Of a stretch of 64,000 nucleotides of DNA, positions 51,229 through 64,000 are shown piece after piece. The notes beneath the pieces were generated by a model, which was given only the letters and a program-made list of their open reading frames with translations, searched no databases and was not told the DNA's origin. Each line of letters begins with the position of its first letter. Position 1 is the first letter of the stretch. The stretch comes from Gymnorhina tibicen (Eukaryota > Chordata > Aves > Passeriformes > Artamidae): contig VXAZ01018984.1 of assembly GCA_013399875.1 (NCBI GenBank), forward strand, positions 10,219,162 through 10,283,161, in the 5' to 3' direction. Position numbers and translations under genes: made by a program.

Positions 51229-52905
51229 TAGCCCTCACTGAGCAGGTGCATCAGAACGATAAATATATCTATTTTTTGCCCCTGTACTATGCATTTTTTT
51301 AAGAGTACAGAATAGAAAGATTTCACCATTTACTTTGTTCTCAGTGATTGTAGATAAGAGGAATATCTCGAAGAACCTGACCCAATGTCTGCAAAAGCAG
51401 AGAAGAATTTAAAGAATTTCCTGCTTTCCTCCTACCTACAACACTCACGCTGTACTTTCCTTTTTTTCTTCAATTATCTCTTTAGCACCTTTCTTCCAAT
51501 TAGACCCACAGTTGCTTCTGTTGCTGCCATGATATTAGCTAGAAAAGCGTGGGTAAGTTTTCCCAATGGGACTTGATATTTTGGGATCCAGGTTTTTTTC
51601 ACCATTTCAGTGTGCCCTGTCACTCTTGGTTTGTGAGTGGCACCTGAGATTTTAAGCATTTCTTATTCCAAAGACTTGCTCCTGCTTCTGCAGATACTAT
51701 TCTGGGCCTTGTTTGTTTATCAGTTGAGAAGAGGGCAGAAGGGAGAAAGACACGCACTTACAAGAGCAGGCTACCTTTCATTCTGCCTCCATCTCTCTGC
51801 TGATGGCTTCTGTGGTGATTGCCACTGTGGGTGGCACACTGTGTTAATGGCAGGACCTGTTTCTCTTGCTGGAGATTTGATAGGATGGGAAATTAACAAA
51901 GTCTGTGTTATATGCAGCTCCCTGGAAGAAACTGCTTCTTGGTGAAGCAGTACTTGCAGGCAGCCTCCTGCTCCAAAAGCTTGGTGAAGCTGATGTATCA
52001 GACTTGCCTAGGTAAAGGAATGAAACAAGAACCAAAAAGATCCCATGATTCATGGGATCCCTACGTGTGTTAACTGTGGGGCATTTTTTAAAAGTACATC
52101 CACAGTAGCTGTGGGGGATTGGATTTGCAAGACTTACAGTGAAGTATCTCAAAACAAGTCTGAGTATGTGAAAATGAAACATGTTCAATGCTGTATTCAT
52201 TTTCGTTCGATAATTTTTAAACGGGTCATTTTTTTTCCCCCTCAGTTGAGTGAGTTTCAGGCTTTTGGAAAGTCTTAGAGGGGCAGCTATGAAAACTGAT
52301 CTTTTTTTCCTCAGACAGGGTATAGAGTGGGCAGTGTTGGTATATATACCCCTTTATATTCTGTTAATGGGTCATGGTGAGCTGGAAACTGTTATGTTAA
52401 GGAGTGTGGATTGATTAAGCCTCCCTTCTCTCTACCCTTTCTTTTTCCATGCCCATTTCCTTTCCATCATCTTTGGTGTCTCTGCTGAGGGAATTTATTT
52501 TTTCTTCTGAATTGTAATGAAAAATTTTTCAGACCCCATTGTAGACTTTGTCTTACACCACTGTAATGCAAGAAATACTTAAACCAACACAGACATTAAA
52601 TCATACAATCATGGGCATAAAATACACCTCTTACAAGATGTCTGGTGAATTTGTTGCCACAGACCCAAGAACATGAAGTGCTGCATACCCTTGGCTCCCC
52701 TTGGCACTGCAGAATTTAGGTGGGGGAAAGGGGTTAGTGCTTCATAGAACTGGACTCATCTACTCCCAAATTTGCCAGAAAATGTCTTCTCTGCCCTGAG
52801 TGCCTCAGACCTCTGTTGCTGTAAGAGTATCACTGCAATGTTTTCATTACCTTTATTCTTATTTTTAATTATGCAGTAAAGTGACCTGACACGATGCACA
52901 GAGAG

Positions 52906-53089
52906 CGTGTGTGTGTGCGTATGCGTGGGTGTGTAGAAATTTTTAACAAAACAGACTGTAGTACTTGAGTGGGATTACTTGCGCTGAATGAGATGTGTTG
53001 AGGAGATGCCTGTCCAGGAGATTTGCCCACCATGTCCTTCACTTGAATGGTTACAATGGTCTTGCCTTTTCTATGTGTGTGTGTGTGTA
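52906..53089. repeat. Two short TG microsatellites in the METAP1 3'UTR region
   Basis: GT-rich runs at 52906-52935 (interrupted) and 53074-53089 (near perfect), 140 bases apart. Confidence 0.85.
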
Positions 53090-53127
53090 TGATGCGGGGG
53101 GTGGGGGGCTTCATTTTTGGTCTATAA

Positions 53128-53133
53128 AATAAA
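53128..53133 (+). terminator. METAP1: Candidate METAP1 polyadenylation signal AATAAA
   Basis: AATAAA 1.9 kb after the stop codon, followed by a T-rich tract at 53162-53171. This would give a 3'UTR close to the human size. Another AATAAA lies at about 53664. The choice needs 3'-end data. Confidence 0.45.
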
Positions 53134-55749
53134 AGTTGCAGTTGCTTTTAACAGAAATAACTTTTTTTTTTCCTTGTAATCCAAACCCAGACGTAGAATT
53201 TTCAATTATATCCAGGTTTGCTTGCACAAGTGCAAGCCTCACTGGTAAATGCATGCACCCAGTTAGAACTCACCCTTAAACCCACACATGTGCCACTTGG
53301 ATACCTCTTTGTTGTTGCACTGATACAAACCAAATTCAGCACATTTTTAATACAGGTAATCTATGATGCTATGCATTCCTGCCTATAAATTGAAATCACA
53401 GCATGATAACTGCTTATAATGAGTTCATACTACTGCAGTATTTTTAAATTAGTGGAAAGCTTAGTTAGCATCTATACCAGCTCTTCCAACATGAGAGGGC
53501 ACATCAGCCTTGAGAACAAAACTTATTAAATGAAAATATTGAGAAAAGCTATTTTTTCACTTATCTAGCCGTGTCTTTGCTTGAACATGATGTACTGGAC
53601 TTGTGCTGACTGGATTGTGGAAATTAACTATTTTTGATTCTTACATAGGTTGCTATCCACTTAAATAAAAAATCCCAAATTAAATCTACTTTTTAACGAC
53701 ATTTTTAGCAATTGTATACACTTTTACCAGAAACACAATCCTGCAATTAGTTCAGAAACAATCTCTTAATGTATTTCCCCTTTACTGTCGTGTAAGGCAG
53801 TGTGGAAGTTCTTCATGCTGTTTCTGCAACTTGAATATTTAAGGAGAGAAAATTTGGTAGATGGTGTTGAATAAGAGTAACAGCAGGAGGAGGGAGGCCA
53901 ACCTGCATGTTCTACGTGACAACCAGCAGAGTACATGCACATTTCATGCACAGTCATTTGGTGGAAAGTTTTTGTCCATTGAAGTCGTTACTATTGCCAG
54001 GATGGTGCAGTTCAATACACTACCTTGACCACCAAAAATGGGGTAGAAGCTCTTGTTCTTGAGTTCCTTTGCTGAACAACTTCCAAAAACCCCTAATTCA
54101 AACATGCTCCATTCAATCAAATGCTTTGCAGGACGAAGTAGTGGCTGGGACATGAGCTCTTCAGGCTGGGAAGAAGCTGCAAGTCTTTGACCCAAGTTCT
54201 CTGGTATCACTACGTCTCATTGTTGCTGATATTACAGACTGGCTCCCCCCACACACTGAGATGCAGATTCTCTGAAGTAATAATGTAATGCAGACATGAT
54301 TGTGTGGTCTTGAGCGAGTCTGTGCAGCATAGAGGAACAGCTGTTCCAGTGTATTTTAAATCTGTTAGATCCAGCTGGGGGGTGGTTTTCCAGGTTAGCT
54401 AGTATTGGATTGATACCATCTGGTAATTGTGGAGTACTCTCACTGAAACAGCTTAGCAGCAAGTTTTCTACTGAAATTCCTGATGTTCAGCCAGCCTTCC
54501 TCAAGCTACAAGGTACTGAGAATCACTTCACTGCTGGGCTAGAGGGCTCACTTTCTTGGTACAAATTCAGTTTTTATTTCCTCCTGATGCTCAAAATTGA
54601 ATTCTTACGACATTCACATTTGTTCTTTACTGTCTGAAATGAAGTTAAAAATGCAGTACCTCAACTATTTTCAGAATGCTCTAGGGGATATCTTTTTAAT
54701 GACAGATGGAAAAGATGTAATTGTTCCAGTTGTATAGCAATGGCTTAGGGTAATTGTTCATGGTGAGAGGGAATTTCTTCTAGTAAGGTTACTGTTTGCA
54801 TTCAGTGTTCCCTGTAACCGTTGTTTTGACCAGGATTCTTTAAAACATGAAACTTCTCACTTAATCAGTATCCTTGGTTCACTGAAAAACACTGAGTTTT
54901 TATGTATCTAACTTTTCTTTTAACTGGCTAGTCTTTCTGCCTGCGCTTTGCAGTCTGTTTTCTGCTCTTTCTCTGTTTTTCTTGACGTGAGGCACTGGTT
55001 ACAGGTTTCAATACAAGAAGAACTTTATCCAGCAACTCCAAAATTGAGACTTAACCCCTCCCCCTCCAGCAGAAAAATCTCAAAATCCTGAAGCCATCAT
55101 CACACAATGCTCTTTCCTGTTCCCCTACACCCTTCAAGAGCAGACTTGCTCTAACAGTAATGGCTTCCTGCTTCAATGACATAATCATGTTTCTGACTAG
55201 AGGTAACAATCCCACACTTTGTTTTTGCAGTGTTGGCTGCAACATTTGCTTCATTTGCCAGTAAGTTTAAGGAAATGGGAAAACTGTCCTACTGAAGCCT
55301 TGGAAGACTCTACTAGAGCAAGTGACTAGAGGAGTCTATGCCATGATCTTTACAAGAGGCCTGCCAATGAGACAAACGGGAAATAAGGCAGAACATGGAC
55401 CACCCCAGTGAGCATGGGTACCTCTGGACACTGAAGTCTCTGCTCTACAGTTGGCTTCAGGGTTGAGCTGGATGCTACAATCCACTGTAGTCCTAGAACA
55501 GCCTCAGAAACTTGACAGGTTCTGGCCACTTTCTCGGCACAGTCGCAGCAAATGGATGCTGCTTCTCACCCCTGTGCTTAGCTGTGCCTTCTGCAGTGAA
55601 TCTCACATCATTTGCTGTGGACTCTGCTGAACACTCTTCCTCTGCCACATACACACTGTAAAATCACTAGAGCAAAACAAGTAAGACACAGCAACCACAG
55701 TCACACTCTTAATGCTCAATAATTCCAAGACTGGGTTTAGAAAGAAGCT

Positions 55750-55755
55750 TTTATT
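55750..55755 (-). terminator. ADH5: Candidate ADH5 polyadenylation signal AATAAA (distal)
   Basis: TTTATT on plus reads AATAAA in the ADH5 direction, about 230 bases after the stop. A second AATAAA lies closer at 55833-55838. Either would give a short 3'UTR. Confidence 0.4.
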
Positions 55756-55986
55756 AAGTAGATTAAGTTAGCCACTATTGAAGTTCCATAATCAGGACTA
55801 ATTCTGTTATGCTATTCAGTGGTAAACAATTTTTTATTATTTAATACCCAGAATGCTCACCCTAAAATACATGGTCTTCCTAGTCCCAGTGAGTTTTCAG
55901 TTGCTTGATTCTATCTTCTATTAAAAATTCCATTACAAAAAGGCAGTTACCATGTTGCTGGCCAATTAGAGGGTCCACATTTGGCT

Positions 55987-62466
<6,480 letters not shown>

Positions 62467-64000
62467 CTAAAAGAAAAAACAACAACAAAAAGAGGACATC
62501 TGTTGTATGGTTCATTTAAAATAATTCTTGTTCAGCCAAGTGAGAAAACAGAAGAAGCACTACTGGCTTTTGGAAAGAATCCCAGATCTGAAATTCATAA
62601 TTTGAACACAAAGGTTTAATTGCCCCACATTTGCTTTCAGGAAGCTAAACAATAATGAGTAAGCCAAGATCTGAAATTTGGATGTCATTCTCTTACTGAG
62701 CAAAAAATATAATAAGCCTGGGAGTGCTTAGGAGACACACTGCAGTGAAGTGAGCAACATGAATGGAAAGGTTGCATAATAAAAATGGTGGTTTAAGATC
62801 AGAGACTGCCATTCATTTCAGATATGTTCATTAAGCACAAAGTTGGAAAGTTCAGAAAGGAAACTGTGGAGACCCACATCAAGAGTGAATTTCCTGTTCC
62901 TTATCAGGATGGTTTCGGAGTAGAATTCTGGCAAGGAGATGTGTTGCGTGCAGCTGACATGCAGAGCCCTCCAGTGGTGTAGAGGGACCAGAGGGACTTT
63001 GCTATAAGGCTCCTGGCAGCGAGTTCCTGAGCACTAACACCTCTGCAGTGGCCACAGGGATCACTGTTAGCAAGTCTTCATTCACTGCTCTCAGCACCAC
63101 AACAAATCCTGCTCTGCATCCACACCTAAACATCCCAGGAAGCTTTTCAATCCAAACGGTGCAGAGCCTGGATGAAAAAGCAGGATTTCTGGATCTGTAA
63201 ACCTTAACAGGTACATACACACAACTGACTGAGAAAATCAGCAGGCATTATATCCATACAACCTAGAGCAGCTTCAGGTGCTAAAAGGATAAAAGCATCT
63301 GGATTACCCTTAGAGGTCAGCTTTATGAAGATGGCATGGTCTAAGCCATTGCTATTGGAAATATAAACCAGTAGAAGAAAACGACATTTTGTGTGTTCAA
63401 AATAGCTGTGGTGTTCCCATGGAATGCTTGAAAGAGGATTAATGCAAATTCCCAAGACCAGAAATAAGAGTTACCAAGCCTTTTCGAAATTTCACTTTCT
63501 GAAAGAAATAACAGTGCCAAGACCACCTGTTGAGCTTGCCAGGTCTGATTCATCACCTGTGATCAGGAGAAAGTAACAGCTAGTCTGTGCCTTTCTGTAG
63601 TATTTCTATTGTACAATAAACATATCAGACTTTGCCAGAGCCAGTTAAAATCCTCACTGTACCTGTAATAGCAGACCTTCAGATGCTTACCTTGGCTTAA
63701 ATTTGGTAAAATAAATACTACAGACCCTAAAAGCTTTGTAACAGAAAACAGGTACCTATTCCAACAGCCAGCAGGGATCTAAATTAAACAGAAACACCCC
63801 TAACTAGGACCATGAAATCTCCTTGCCCTGCCTTTTAATACCAGGGTAAATATTACAAAAATGCACGGAATGTGCCATAGTAACTAACCATGGAATCACA
63901 GTGTGAGCCATCCGTCATAATCTCTAAATCTACCAAAGATTTTGCCAGAAAATCTAAATTCAAAGCACAAAGTGCAAGAGGAGCCATCATTCAGTAAATC
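62467..64000 (-). other. ADH5 intron 1 (partial)
   Basis: Not GC-rich and without a CpG island, so the ADH5 promoter and first exon lie beyond the right edge. No repeat recognised. Confidence 0.75.

Larger units (their letters stand above)
51229..55986. other. METAP1 3'UTR, tail-to-tail intergenic spacer, and ADH5 3'UTR
   Basis: About 4.8 kb with no coding gene. The METAP1 3'UTR probably runs to about 53150 and the ADH5 3'UTR to about 55730. Between them I see only short TG runs and unique AT-rich sequence. The minus ORFs here carry no family signature. Confidence 0.7.

Overview
The window is vertebrate nuclear DNA, almost certainly avian. It holds large spliced genes with GT/AG introns, two CpG-island promoters, at least seven CR1 LINE pieces of the bird type, and one LTR-like repeat of a type common in bird genomes. 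The reconstructed proteins match bird/mammal orthologues almost residue for residue. I see no prokaryotic, plasmid, phage or CRISPR content.

Layout, left to right. (1) 62-17492, minus strand: EIF4E, the mRNA cap-binding protein, six coding exons visible; the last about 38 residues lie left of the window. Its CpG-island promoter (about 17493-17700) carries a CACGTG E-box, an inverted CCAAT box, GC boxes and a ZNF143/THAP11-like element. (2) 17493-24940: head-to-head intergenic region of about 7.4 kb with three main CR1 pieces, an AT-rich palindromic microsatellite and a small cluster of regulatory motifs near 20.97-21.30 kb. (3) 24941-51228, plus strand: METAP1, methionine aminopeptidase 1, complete in 11 coding exons (387 residues). 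Its CpG-island first exon abuts two opposed CR1 fragments, and the METAP1 frame stays open upstream through the nearer one. (4) 51229-55986: METAP1 3'UTR and a tail-to-tail gap. (5) 55987-62466, minus strand: ADH5, class III alcohol dehydrogenase / S-nitrosoglutathione reductase, eight coding exons; only the tiny first exon (about 4 codons) lies right of the window.

The order EIF4E(-) METAP1(+) ADH5(-) is the same as on human chromosome 4q23 (established knowledge). The three genes are housekeeping neighbours, not a pathway: cap-dependent translation initiation, co-translational removal of initiator methionine, and formaldehyde/GSNO detoxification. Two assembly gaps are present (17384-17447 in EIF4E intron 1, and 50509-50655 inside the LTR-like repeat in METAP1 intron 10).

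I did not find an undescribed system. The most unusual observation is that the METAP1 reading frame is open for 123 codons upstream of its normal ATG and runs in frame through a CR1 ORF2 remnant.
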